Made by a program: the position numbers and the translations under genes | Part shown: positions 34,269 through 43,530 of the stretch, piece by piece | How the letters are laid out: each line of letters opens with the position of its first letter | How positions within the stretch are numbered: position 1 is the stretch's first letter | The notes under the pieces: generated by a model | Told to the model about the DNA's origin: nothing | The model's database searches: none | The model's input: only the letters and a program-made list of their open reading frames with translations | Origin: Cyclobacteriaceae bacterium | Lineage (GTDB): Bacteria; Bacteroidota; Bacteroidia; Cytophagales; Cyclobacteriaceae | Reading direction: 5' to 3' | Assembly: GCA_019638235.1 (NCBI GenBank) | Contig: JAHBUE010000001.1 | Location: 1 to 64,000, forward strand | Length of the DNA stretch: 64,000 nucleotides

Positions 34269-35141
34269 ATGCCAAAAATGACTAATAAGGGAAAGATTGT
34301 GTACCTGCTCTCCATGATGGCTATGGTGTTCATTGTGCTGGGCTATATTTCCATCACTCAACTAAAAAAATCAGAAATCACCCGGATTACTGATGAAACG
34401 ATTGAGAGCATCCACACTACAAGCCTTGACCTTTTCAAAAATGATGTTGACTTCTTTAACCGCGAGCTGCACAAGCCCGAATATTATCAAACCGGTAAAA
34501 GCATTTACCTCGACCGGCACGACAGGTTAATCGGGCAACTGCACAACCTCATTGAAGAAGCCACACAAACTGAAAATATTAATATTGACAATGACCTGCT
34601 GGAAATTGACAGCATTGCCCAACGATACGATAAAGCGTTTAAAGACCTTTCTGCAAAAATTACAGAGAAAGGATTTTATAAATTTGGATTGGAAGGAAAA
34701 TTGCTGAAAGCCGGTGAGGAACTGGAAGACGAAAAGCTGGTTGATCCTGAAGAATTGATGCTGTTGGAAAAGCATGAAAAAAATTACCTCCTTCGCGGAG
34801 ATTCTGCTTCTATTCTTGCCTTGCATACCTTAGCAAACCGGCTGATTGAAAAATATAAGACACACTCTGCTAAAAAACAGGGCATCGAAAATTATGTAAA
34901 CGCCTTTAATGATTTTGTAGCTGTTTCAAATGAAATCGGATTCTCTAAACAGACCGGCCTGAAAAACGAACTTAACAACAGAACTGATGAATTGTTGGAA
35001 GCGATTGGTTCGTTGAGTACCAAGGCCGAGGAATATACCATCCGCGCTTTTGCACGGGGACACAATATGTTTATGATTGCCATTATCACAGCCGTGACAT
35101 TCTGCTTTGTGCTTATTATTCTCATCGCCAGGAAACTGTAA
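34269..35141 (+). CDS. Membrane sensor-like protein without output domain
   Basis: A 290-residue protein with membrane helices at about 9-29 and 267-287. Between them is a ~235-residue extracytoplasmic, all-helical region. Its layout, TM - long helical bundle - TM, is that of a four-helix or HBM ligand-binding domain of chemoreceptors and kinases. The chain stops three residues after the second helix, so HAMP, signalling or kinase domains are absent. It might act through a partner protein. I do not recognise a named family. It lies 47 bp after ftsY in the same direction. Confidence 0.7.
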   Translation: MPKMTNKGKIVYLLSMMAMVFIVLGYISITQLKKSEITRITDETIESIHTTSLDLFKNDVDFFNRELHKPEYYQTGKSIYLDRHDRLIGQLHNLIEEATQTENINIDNDLLEIDSIAQRYDKAFKDLSAKITEKGFYKFGLEGKLLKAGEELEDEKLVDPEELMLLEKHEKNYLLRGDSASILALHTLANRLIEKYKTHSAKKQGIENYVNAFNDFVAVSNEIGFSKQTGLKNELNNRTDELLEAIGSLSTKAEEYTIRAFARGHNMFMIAIITAVTFCFVLIILIARKL

Positions 35142-35143
35142 TG

Positions 35144-35800
35144 TTATTTCGCTTCCCTGAACGGAACACGAAATAACACGTAATAGGTAAAACCCCACGT
35201 AGAATTTTTATCCGTGCGCCCGTAGCCAGGCACATCGTAGGGAAGCATTCCGCCAGGCTCTTTTGTGTTTAGCCCAATCTTATACCGAATGGTGTAGCCC
35301 ATCCAAAACACGCTAAACATGCGAACACGCAAACCGGTTGTCAGTTCAGCCCACGAGGCGCGCACATCATTGTTTTCATTTCGCAACACGCTCATTCCAA
35401 AAACAGGGTCGTAAATATTGGTTGTTAGTTGTTCAGAAAATGTTCCGCGTGCGTAACGTAAGCCTAAGAAAAAATTATTTCGCTCCGGGTCGTTTGTCAG
35501 AAAATTTATATCGGCACCAATACGCCAGAAATTTCCGCTGTTGAAATATGAGTCATTTGCTGAGGCAAGGTCGCGCGACCAACGGCCGGCCTCAAGCACA
35601 AGATAGTACCGGTCGAAATCAATATCGGCAACACCCTCCCAGCCACTAAATTTCGGTTCAATAGGCGTGCGGATTAGGCTAATCATATCCACACCAAAAC
35701 GAACACCCGTAGGCATATAGCTCTTCTTTACCGTATCTGCCTTTTGTGCCGATGCGGTAACAAGCAAAAAACAGAAAAATATGCTAATTAAATATCTCAA
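35144..35800 (-). CDS. DUF6048 family protein (outer membrane barrel)
   Basis: A 218-residue protein with signal peptide (1-18) and barrel-like alternating strands, ending YYVLFRVPFREAK. It matches DUF6048 of Bacteroidota. It overlaps the upstream DUF6452 gene by 17 bp; the two families are habitually paired, which suggests a lipoprotein/barrel complex in the outer membrane. Its function is unknown. The gene ends two bases after the convergent sensor-like gene. Confidence 0.8.
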   Translation of the reverse strand: MRYLISIFFCFLLVTASAQKADTVKKSYMPTGVRFGVDMISLIRTPIEPKFSGWEGVADIDFDRYYLVLEAGRWSRDLASANDSYFNSGNFWRIGADINFLTNDPERNNFFLGLRYARGTFSEQLTTNIYDPVFGMSVLRNENNDVRASWAELTTGLRVRMFSVFWMGYTIRYKIGLNTKEPGGMLPYDVPGYGRTDKNSTWGFTYYVLFRVPFREAK

Positions 35801-36236
35801 TGTTGACTACCCGGCTTTTAGTAAGTTGATGATTAACTACACGAACGGAATCGAACGTTGTATTTAAAATTTCCAATGATGAAAGGAATACCTCACTGCC
35901 ACACTCATCCGAAACAAAACGCACCTGACGGTTATATCCTACATGAAGTTCCTTTTCACTTTCATGAAAATAAAAAGTAAACAACGTTTCCGTGTTAAAC
36001 GGATTTACAGCCAGCAGCGCATTAACGCCCTTCAGCGTATCGGGCACATTTGCCGGACTGTAAAAAACACTATCAGCGCCAGCGGCAGCAACCTGGTAAA
36101 GCACTACCGTATCTCTTGCCCCCCCCTCAAGTTTGCGAAACGAAATCACCAGAGCCGTATCGGCCGTGCGCAGGCAATCGGGCTGGTCGAGGCACGAAAA
36201 CAGGGGCAAAAGAAGTAACCAGAAAGCGTTTTTCAC
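35784..36236 (-). CDS. DUF6452 family lipoprotein
   Basis: A 150-residue lipoprotein (LFSC, Cys15) with the DUF6452 pattern: CLDQPDC near the mature N-terminus, a central FYSPANVPDTLKGVNALLAVNP, then FVSDECG. The three Cys after the lipidation site could form a disulfide. It is translationally coupled to DUF6048 and divergent from rimO. Confidence 0.8.
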   Translation of the reverse strand: MKNAFWLLLLPLFSCLDQPDCLRTADTALVISFRKLEGGARDTVVLYQVAAAGADSVFYSPANVPDTLKGVNALLAVNPFNTETLFTFYFHESEKELHVGYNRQVRFVSDECGSEVFLSSLEILNTTFDSVRVVNHQLTKSRVVNIEIFN

Positions 36237-36293
36237 GGGTGTAAAGATAGTTTTTGGTACTCAAGCCCAAACTCCGGGGCAGTTTATTTTTAT

Positions 36294-36301
36294 TACTTTT
36301 G
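36294..36301 (+). promoter_or_regulatory. -7 element for rimO
   Basis: TACTTTTG followed by C, 20 bp before the GTG start of rimO. No TTG is seen at the ideal distance. Confidence 0.4.
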
Positions 36302-36321
36302 CAGATTCTTAGCCAGCATAC

Positions 36322-37635
36322 GTGAAAACAAAAGGAAACAGAAAAACAAAGGTAAACATCGTAACACTGGGGTGTTCTAAAAACGTGGTAGATTCGGAAG
36401 TATTGTTAACCCAGCTTCGCGGAAACGGTATTGATGCCGAACACGAATCTAAAACTGATGATGCAAGCGTGGTAGTGATTAACACCTGTGGGTTTATTGA
36501 TAACGCCAAACAGGAGTCGGTAGATACGATTTTACGGTATGTGGACGCCAAAGAAGAAGGACTTGTTGACAAAGTTTATGTTACGGGCTGCCTTTCGCAG
36601 CGATACAAGAACGACCTCGAAAAAGAAATTCCTGACGTAGATGCCTGGTTTGGAACCCGCGACCTCTCCCGCCTTCTCAAACAATTCAAGGCAGATTACA
36701 AACAGGAGTTAGTTGGCGAGCGCATCCTCACCAACCCGGCACACTATGCCTACATGAAAATTTCTGAGGGCTGCGACCGCCCCTGTTCGTTTTGCGCTAT
36801 TCCGCTTATGCGCGGCAAACACATCTCACGACCTATTGAAGAATTAGTGCTGGAAGCAAAAAATCTTGCCAAAGGCGGAACAAAAGAATTACTCCTTATC
36901 GCGCAAGATTCTACTTACTATGGGTTGGATTTGTATAAAAAAAGAAACCTGCCCGACTTGCTGAAACATCTTTCTGATGTAGAAGGTATTGAGTGGATTC
37001 GGTTGCACTATGCGTTTCCGTCCGGCTTTCCGTTAGATGTGTTGGATGTAATGGCCGAACGAAGCAACATCTGTAAGTATCTTGATATTCCGCTTCAACA
37101 CGGGTCGAGCCGTGTGCTGCAACTCATGCGCAGAGGCACTACCCGCGAAAAAACCGAAGAGCTGTTGCAAACCATTCGTGCTAAAGTTCCGGGCATTGCC
37201 ATTCGCACTACGTTAATTGCCGGGCATCCGGGAGAAACCGAAGAAGACTTCCGCGAAATGATGGGCTTTGTTGAGCGTTCACGCTTCGACAGGCTTGGTG
37301 TGTTCACCTATTCGCATGAAGAAAACACACACGCTTATTCTATGAACGATGACGTGCCTGACGAAATTAAACAACAGCGTGCCGATGAGGTTATGGACTT
37401 GCAACAGGGCATTTCGTTAGAGCTTAACCAGGATAAAGTTGGCAAGACCATGAAGGTGTTGATTGACCGTAAAGAAGGCGGTGAGTTTATCGGGCGAACC
37501 GAATTTGACTCGCCCGAAGTGGACAATGAAGTGATTATTGATGCCAGCGAAGAATATTTGCGCATTGGCGATTTTGCACAGGTAAAAATTACATCGGCAA
37601 CCGAGTTTGATTTATACGGGAAACCGGTAAACTAA
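36322..37635 (+). CDS. rimO: Ribosomal protein S12 methylthiotransferase RimO
   Basis: A radical-SAM enzyme that methylthiolates the conserved Asp of ribosomal protein S12. The N-terminal UPF0004 domain provides three cluster ligands, C18, C56 and C90. The radical-SAM CxxxCxxC is C151, C155 and C158 in EGCDRPCSFCAIPLMRG. The C-terminal TRAM domain includes GKTMKVLIDRKEGGEFIGRT. RimO rather than MiaB is indicated by ISEGCDRPCSFCAIP and the chain start. Translation starts at GTG. Confidence 0.95.
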   Translation: MKTKGNRKTKVNIVTLGCSKNVVDSEVLLTQLRGNGIDAEHESKTDDASVVVINTCGFIDNAKQESVDTILRYVDAKEEGLVDKVYVTGCLSQRYKNDLEKEIPDVDAWFGTRDLSRLLKQFKADYKQELVGERILTNPAHYAYMKISEGCDRPCSFCAIPLMRGKHISRPIEELVLEAKNLAKGGTKELLLIAQDSTYYGLDLYKKRNLPDLLKHLSDVEGIEWIRLHYAFPSGFPLDVLDVMAERSNICKYLDIPLQHGSSRVLQLMRRGTTREKTEELLQTIRAKVPGIAIRTTLIAGHPGETEEDFREMMGFVERSRFDRLGVFTYSHEENTHAYSMNDDVPDEIKQQRADEVMDLQQGISLELNQDKVGKTMKVLIDRKEGGEFIGRTEFDSPEVDNEVIIDASEEYLRIGDFAQVKITSATEFDLYGKPVN

Positions 37636-37721
37636 TCTTTGTGTAATTTTTCTGGAACCAGACCCGTAAATAAACGTTATTTCGGTATGTTTTTACTCAT
37701 CACCCGTTGTTGTTAAAGTCC

Positions 37722-39281
37722 ATGCAAATCCAGAAGATTCCATTCGGGGCTACCCACTCATTTTCGCCATTCTTCCTGGATTACATCCAACAGAAGGAGT
37801 CATTAAAACCGTTTTATAACCGGTTTCCTACACCGGAAAATTTCAGCAACCAGATAGCCGATAAAACTTCCTTTCCGGCACATAACCGCGAAGTGTTGAC
37901 CGCTTCGCTTCATGAACAATACAAACATATTACACTGCCCGAACCGGTAAAGGCTAATCTCGAAAAACTTAACCTACCCAAAACGTTTACAATCACCACC
38001 GGGCATCAACTCAATATTTTTACCGGCCCGCTTTATTTTATTTATAAGATTGTTACCGTAATCAATACCTGTAAACAACTTAAACAGGCTTACCCTCAAT
38101 ATAATTTTGTGCCCGTTTACTGGATGGCGTCTGAAGACCACGACTACGATGAGATAAAAAGTTTCCGGTTATACGGTAAGAAATACACATGGGGAACCAA
38201 TCAGCAAGGCGCTGTTGGCAGGTTTCATACAAACGATTTTAAAAACCTGTTAACTGAAATTCCGGGCGATATAAATCTCTTCAAAGAAGCCTACACTAAA
38301 CACAAAAAGTTAAGCGAGGCTGTACGCTATTATATAACTGCATTGTTTGGGTACGAAGGGTTGGTTGTTGTGGATGGCGATGACCAATCGTTGAAAAAAA
38401 TATTTACACCCGTTATTGAGCAAGATATTTTTGAGCAACGTCATAAACCATTGGTTGATGCTGCCGATAAAGCATTGGGGGAGCTTGGATATAAAACACA
38501 AATTCATTGCCGCGATATAAATTTCTTTTACTTAGAAGACGGGTTGCGTAACCGCATAGAAAAAAACGGTGAACAGTTTACGGTTGTCGATACCGCTATT
38601 TCATTTACTGAAACTGACCTGCGGAAAGCAATACAGCAATCGCCTGAAAAATTCAGCCCGAATGTAGTGTTGCGCCCGCTTTACCAGGAAATGATTTTAC
38701 CAAACTTAGCCTACATTGGCGGCCCAGCCGAAGTAGTTTACTGGCTTCAGTTAAAGGGCATTTTCAATCACCACAAAATTCCCTTCCCTATACTGATGCC
38801 CCGGAATTTTGCCATGATAATGGATGCGCCTGTCGTACGGAAATTTGAAAAAACAGGATTAACAACCGAAGACCTGTTTCTGCCGAAAGACAACCTCTTC
38901 AATCAAATTATACATAAAATATCCACAGAGAGGCTTACACTAAATGGTGAAAAAAAAGTGATAGAAGATTATTTCACGCTCATCAGGGAAAATATTTCAA
39001 AAATCGACAACACACTTGGCCCGCTTGTTGGCGCGGAACAACAACGTGTTGCCAAAAGATTAGAAAGAATTGAACAAAAAATTTTGCGAGCCGAAAAACG
39101 AAAACACAGCGATTTGCTCCGGCAGGTTGAAGCCGTGAAAGACACCTTGTTTCCAAACGGAGGCCTGCAGGAACGAACTGATAATTTTCTAAATTTCTAC
39201 CAGCAAGACCCGCAATTCATTAACAAACTGATGCAGCAGGTTGACCCGTTTGATTTCAGGTTTAATGTGCTGGTTTATTGA
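37722..39281 (+). CDS. bshC: Bacillithiol biosynthesis cysteine-adding enzyme BshC
   Basis: The last step of bacillithiol synthesis, joining cysteine to GlcN-malate. The ~519-residue protein shows the family landmarks TITTGHQLNIFTGPLYFIYK near 90-110 and PVYWMASEDHDYDEI near 130. The C-terminal coiled coil KRLERIEQKILRAEKRKHSD lies at 440-465. I use the ATG giving MQIQKIPFG; a TTG 15 bases earlier is also in frame. The bshA and bshB genes are not in the window, as is usual outside Firmicutes operons. Confidence 0.95.
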   Translation: MQIQKIPFGATHSFSPFFLDYIQQKESLKPFYNRFPTPENFSNQIADKTSFPAHNREVLTASLHEQYKHITLPEPVKANLEKLNLPKTFTITTGHQLNIFTGPLYFIYKIVTVINTCKQLKQAYPQYNFVPVYWMASEDHDYDEIKSFRLYGKKYTWGTNQQGAVGRFHTNDFKNLLTEIPGDINLFKEAYTKHKKLSEAVRYYITALFGYEGLVVVDGDDQSLKKIFTPVIEQDIFEQRHKPLVDAADKALGELGYKTQIHCRDINFFYLEDGLRNRIEKNGEQFTVVDTAISFTETDLRKAIQQSPEKFSPNVVLRPLYQEMILPNLAYIGGPAEVVYWLQLKGIFNHHKIPFPILMPRNFAMIMDAPVVRKFEKTGLTTEDLFLPKDNLFNQIIHKISTERLTLNGEKKVIEDYFTLIRENISKIDNTLGPLVGAEQQRVAKRLERIEQKILRAEKRKHSDLLRQVEAVKDTLFPNGGLQERTDNFLNFYQQDPQFINKLMQQVDPFDFRFNVLVY

Positions 39282-39405
39282 TACCCTTGTTGTTCAAAAA
39301 TACCGGGGTTAAGCTGTTTTCAGGGATTTTATCGTTAAAAATTGCCCTGTTGATATAAAAGGAATATATTCACCAGTGCATATAGCCAAATGTTGGCAGC
39401 AATTT

Positions 39406-40074
39406 ATGAAGAGCTACGAGATCAATATTAACTCTAACAAAAGAGCTATTCCTATTGCTATTTTTTGCTTTGGACTTTCAATTTATTTTATGGCATTAAT
39501 TCCAAGAGACTGGAATGATATCGCAAGCTTCATAACAATTGCTATTCTATTTTTTGCCCCAATAATTCCCATAACAATCTTCTCCCGTGGTAAGATTAGG
39601 ATCGAGTTAACGGAAGAAGGTTTCCGAACTATTTGGGTTAAACGATTCTTTCTTAGTAGTGAGCCAAACATAGAACTCAATTGGAATCGTATCATAGATT
39701 ATGTAAACCAAGAAGATCGTGGGATAGGCTCTTTCCGGCTAACTCTTACAGACAGCCAGCAATTCAAGTTTTACCGGTACACCTACTTTCCTCAGAATGA
39801 CGATTTCGATAAGTTTCTAACTCAATTCCCCAAATTTATTAAGACCGTAAATTTTAGTAACCAAAAATCAATTAAAGAAGGACGAACTGAATTCCAGACA
39901 CGATCTTTCAAGTGGATTTTAAGTGGACTAACAATTCTGGCTATTGGACTGCTTGTAAACACTCTGATGAACCCAGATTCAGGAACTCGTTGGGCAACTC
40001 TTGGAGTAATATTCTCAGGAATCATCTTTTACTGGATTCAGGCAACACGTAAGACTAATGCTAACAGACACTGA
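39406..40074 (+). CDS. Hypothetical membrane protein (STM3941-like)
   Basis: A 222-residue protein with four predicted membrane helices, two at the N-terminus (about 15-35 and 42-62) and two at the C-terminus (about 170-190 and 197-215). They flank a beta-rich soluble domain (RIELTEEGFRTIWVKRFF, then FRLTLTDSQQFKFYRY) that resembles a PH-like fold. The layout suggests the STM3941 family, with moderate confidence. The ATG is chosen over a GTG 30 bases upstream. The gene is AT-richer than bshC and MTHFS around it and may have been acquired. Confidence 0.6.
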   Translation: MKSYEININSNKRAIPIAIFCFGLSIYFMALIPRDWNDIASFITIAILFFAPIIPITIFSRGKIRIELTEEGFRTIWVKRFFLSSEPNIELNWNRIIDYVNQEDRGIGSFRLTLTDSQQFKFYRYTYFPQNDDFDKFLTQFPKFIKTVNFSNQKSIKEGRTEFQTRSFKWILSGLTILAIGLLVNTLMNPDSGTRWATLGVIFSGIIFYWIQATRKTNANRH

Positions 40075-40149
40075 TGTTCTTAAATCGACAGACCTGGAAA
40101 GAGGACTGAAACTGCTAACAATACCGGGTTTGTTTACACTCCAGCAACC

Positions 40150-40722
40150 ATGACCAAAAAAGAACTACGAAAAAAGTATTTACAGCAAAGACAGTCCCTT
40201 ACCGAGAATGAGTACCTTTCCCTGAACCGGCAATTGTGCGAGCAGTTTTTTGCCAACATTGACCTGTCGTTTGTTAAAGTGGTGCACACGTTTATCCCGG
40301 TAATTGAAAAGCGTGAGGTTGATACCTGGTTGATTATTGACCGCATCAGAAGAGAATTTCCGCACATCCGGTTGAGTATTCCTAAAGTAAATCCACAAAC
40401 CAATCAACTTGACAATTACTTTTTTGAAGGCTTGCATCAGCTTAAAAAAAACAATTGGGGGATTTTGGAGCCGCAACAGGGCACACCCACCCCACCCGAA
40501 AAAATAGATTTGGTGCTGGTTCCGTTACTGGCGTTTGATAAACAGGGTAACAGAGTTGGGTATGGGAAAGGGTATTATGATAAATTTCTTTCTGCTTGCC
40601 GGCCAGGTTGTAAAAAAACAGGCCTCTCACTTTTTGAGGCAGTAAATAAAATTGATGATGTGCATGAATGGGATGTGCCGCTTGATCATTGTGTTTCTCC
40701 TTCAGGTATTCAGATGTTCTGA
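40150..40722 (+). CDS. 5-formyltetrahydrofolate cyclo-ligase
   Basis: Converts 5-formyl-THF to 5,10-methenyl-THF with ATP, preventing accumulation of the inhibitory folate. The 190 residues show the family landmarks: basic N-terminus KKELRKKYLQQRQSL, EKREVDTW, VPLLAFDKQGNRVGYGKGYYDKFL (the phosphate-binding and catalytic region) and the C-terminal DHCVSPSGI. A standalone housekeeping gene. Confidence 0.93.
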   Translation: MTKKELRKKYLQQRQSLTENEYLSLNRQLCEQFFANIDLSFVKVVHTFIPVIEKREVDTWLIIDRIRREFPHIRLSIPKVNPQTNQLDNYFFEGLHQLKKNNWGILEPQQGTPTPPEKIDLVLVPLLAFDKQGNRVGYGKGYYDKFLSACRPGCKKTGLSLFEAVNKIDDVHEWDVPLDHCVSPSGIQMF

Positions 40723-40768
40723 AATCACCTATACCTCCAACCCCCAATTCATTACCAGAGCACCGGGC

Positions 40769-42424
40769 TTAGTCTGGCACAACCTGAAAGGTAGCAGAAG
40801 CTACATGAAGTATATCATTTATATCAATGACATAAGCCTGAATAATGTATTCTCCCACATCATCACTTGTAACGAAATCCAGCATTAGATTTCCATCAGT
40901 ATGCGATGCTGAATGCCAGAATAACACAGGTCGTAAATCTGGTATCCGTTTCTCATAATCCGAAAATTGCAAAAACCGGGTTGATCTCGTGGTTCTAAAG
41001 GGTGAGATACCTGTTGCAAAAAAAGTTTGTGATGTTCGGGGAATTATTCCGGCATGATCAGGAATGGATGTATTAATCAGGACAATGCCATGTGCACCCA
41101 AATCGCCATAACGGACAAGGCTTCTCTCTGATCTAAGAACACCTATACGTTTAAGCAAAGCAGGGTTCAGACTCATCACATAGTCAATGTTATTCGTCAT
41201 AATTCCGTCAACAATAAACAACGGATTTTCTGTGGCAAGCATAGCTTCTTTTTGCAAAAACACCCTGAGATTTCCATCTGCCTTTTCCTTCTTGTACCTT
41301 ACCATTGGAACGACATTGATAAAAACTTCAGCCATTGACTTAAACGGTTCGTACTTCTCCATTTTAACATCCACATCTGCGCTCCAATCTGTTTCTTCAC
41401 GGTGAGCAGGCTTACCCCTCATTTGTTTGGCTAAATAATGCTTGTAGGAATCAAGAATAATTTCGCGTTCATACATGTATTTGCCGTACGAGTCATCATC
41501 TGAAGCAATTGCTGCTTTTGCCTGTGCTGTTACAGGAAGTAGATAATCAATTAATGACACATTTGTCTCATTAAGGAGAGTGCCGTTATGCGTAATGGTG
41601 TAGAAAATTTCTTCGCTGTCAAAATCTTTAAAAAGCGGAAACGTAAAATAACCTTCTGCAGTAGTGTTTATACTGTATATAAAATCATTCTGATGCAGGT
41701 AAAATGTAATTGTGCTTGCCGGGGGTACAGGTTTTCCTGAACTCAACAGTGCCCTTCCCTGAAAATAGCAGGCATCGGCTTGTTTGTCTATGTATACTTT
41801 GCGTACCGGTTCTGAATGCGGCAACAATTGAATAATATTCCGTTCATTGTGTTCTCGTCCAAAAATTTCCTTATTCCAGATGGCTACCGCAACAGATTTA
41901 ATTTGTGGGGCCTCTGGTGGGATAATCATATCAACAGCCACATGATTTCTGGTACTGTAAGAAGAATCCAGTCCTTTAAAATCTAAAGTAATTCCTTCAG
42001 GTTTAAAACCAGGACTTTGATCAGTATACGTGTGTTTCTTGTCATGCACAACAAACTCACCCGATAACCATTGGATATCCGGATCAGCCGACTCCACAAA
42101 CATACCTATTGTGTATGTGTCGGCCTTAACTGATTTCGGGATTGTAAAATATCCTGTTGCACGGCCCGAATGCTGAATAATGCGCTTATATACAAAAACG
42201 GTATCGGCATTGCCCACCTTGAGCATAACAATTTGTCGTTTAGCATTAGCGGGCCTGGCATGTACAGAAAAATATACGGTATCGCCAGGAATATACGTGG
42301 GTTGATGGCACACCATAATGATCTCTATAGGATAAAGTCGATTACTCTGACGAGCATGGCTATCCAACGTAACCGATGTTATCAGAAAAACAAGAATTAA
42401 TATTCGGGAAATCAATGGATTCAT
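40769..42424 (-). CDS. Secreted MG2-like protein with TonB-plug-like segment
   Basis: A 551-residue secreted protein, third gene of a receptor operon. After the signal peptide, residues 35-130 look like an alpha-2-macroglobulin MG2 domain (HQPTYIPGDTVYFSVHARPA). Further beta-sandwich segments follow. Residues 395-445 resemble the plug of SusC/TonB-type receptors (PLFIVDGIMTNN, then LLKRIGVLRSERSLVRYGDLG and GIVLINT) although no barrel follows. It could bind the receptor or substrate in the periplasm. I use the ATG two bases after the DUF4249 stop; the frame also opens at a TTG nine bases earlier. Confidence 0.7.
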   Translation of the reverse strand: MNPLISRILILVFLITSVTLDSHARQSNRLYPIEIIMVCHQPTYIPGDTVYFSVHARPANAKRQIVMLKVGNADTVFVYKRIIQHSGRATGYFTIPKSVKADTYTIGMFVESADPDIQWLSGEFVVHDKKHTYTDQSPGFKPEGITLDFKGLDSSYSTRNHVAVDMIIPPEAPQIKSVAVAIWNKEIFGREHNERNIIQLLPHSEPVRKVYIDKQADACYFQGRALLSSGKPVPPASTITFYLHQNDFIYSINTTAEGYFTFPLFKDFDSEEIFYTITHNGTLLNETNVSLIDYLLPVTAQAKAAIASDDDSYGKYMYEREIILDSYKHYLAKQMRGKPAHREETDWSADVDVKMEKYEPFKSMAEVFINVVPMVRYKKEKADGNLRVFLQKEAMLATENPLFIVDGIMTNNIDYVMSLNPALLKRIGVLRSERSLVRYGDLGAHGIVLINTSIPDHAGIIPRTSQTFFATGISPFRTTRSTRFLQFSDYEKRIPDLRPVLFWHSASHTDGNLMLDFVTSDDVGEYIIQAYVIDINDILHVASATFQVVPD

Positions 42425-42426
42425 TA

Positions 42427-43530
42427 TTACCAAAATACAGGCTGTTGAGTGGTTGAATTCTTAAAATAGGCCAGACAGGAGTATGGTACGATTTCGATAT
42501 CACCAAACGCATAAGGAACTTCATCTACAGGTATAAACATTGATATTGAAGCAACGCCCGATACGCCAAAAAAACCTAATACCTCTTCGTCAGGATTATC
42601 AACACAGTACATATTGCCCCTGATTTTTATTGCATTGGGTTGAAATAAGTCAGCATTTCCGTTTTGTTGCTTCTCAACAAGATCCCAGAAATCATAAGCT
42701 TCTTCAGACAAGCTCAATTGTTGCACTTCCAAATGATATTTATCGAAAAAGTGCATTGAGGTTACAGGTATCAACCCGATACTTTGATTTAAAAAAGTAT
42801 TGGCATTAACAAATTGATTTTTTGACACACGTGCCTTTTCACTGTAATCATACGACCAGCAATAACAGCAGGTGCAGTCACCAACCTGTACGGTTCCTGA
42901 ACCTCTTCTGATATGGCCACTACATGGCTCAGGATTTGGAACTGGCCCCCCAGGCGTTAAGATAACTTCCAATTCAGGATACGCCCGAACCTTGTGAATT
43001 GTTTTCCATCTCCACCGGAACAAATTGTTATCTCCGGTAACTCCTTTTGAATCAATAAAAATCTCTAATGCATCAGTAATTGTTGCATTATAACTGGGTA
43101 ACGCTGAGGGTGCAAATACCAGATCCACGTCTGTTATCTCGCCCGGGTTGGTAAGCAATTGTGGTGCAGATTGATAAGTCTTTTCGTCAGGGGTTTGAAT
43201 TACCACCTGATAGCTTCTGCCTATTTCGCCTGTTAATGTATTCGGGTCAGACTCATACAATCCAGCTTTTATTTCAGTAAGCACATACGTCTGTCCTGCA
43301 TCATTTTTAATTGCAACCAGCGCGCCTGTTACCGGCTCGAAGGGTTGAAGTCGGGAGGTGCTGATTTTATTAGTATAGAATAATTTTACCTGATACGGGC
43401 CGGGCGTGTTCGTAATCATACCGTCAACTACAATTCTTTTATCCTCATCCGGAATCGGAATTTGCAACGGATCAACACACGCGGAAAAGATGACCAATAT
43501 CCAGAACAAAAATCTTCGAAACATGCGCAT
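42427..43530 (-). CDS. DUF4249 domain-containing lipoprotein
   Basis: A 367-residue lipoprotein (FSAC, Cys18) of the DUF4249 family. These surface lipoproteins are encoded with TonB-dependent receptors, much as SusD accompanies SusC. The N-terminal IVVDGMITNTPGPYQVKLFYT is the family's start. The central Cys cluster (CSGHIRRGSGTVQVGDCTCC) could bind metal or form disulfides. The ATG overlaps the receptor's stop by one base. It probably assists uptake of an unknown ligand. Confidence 0.88.
   Translation of the reverse strand: MRMFRRFLFWILVIFSACVDPLQIPIPDEDKRIVVDGMITNTPGPYQVKLFYTNKISTSRLQPFEPVTGALVAIKNDAGQTYVLTEIKAGLYESDPNTLTGEIGRSYQVVIQTPDEKTYQSAPQLLTNPGEITDVDLVFAPSALPSYNATITDALEIFIDSKGVTGDNNLFRWRWKTIHKVRAYPELEVILTPGGPVPNPEPCSGHIRRGSGTVQVGDCTCCYCWSYDYSEKARVSKNQFVNANTFLNQSIGLIPVTSMHFFDKYHLEVQQLSLSEEAYDFWDLVEKQQNGNADLFQPNAIKIRGNMYCVDNPDEEVLGFFGVSGVASISMFIPVDEVPYAFGDIEIVPYSCLAYFKNSTTQQPVFW

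Noticed and set aside
39282-40149. AT-rich membrane protein as another cassette
   Set aside because: No inverted repeat or start/end complementarity flanks it.
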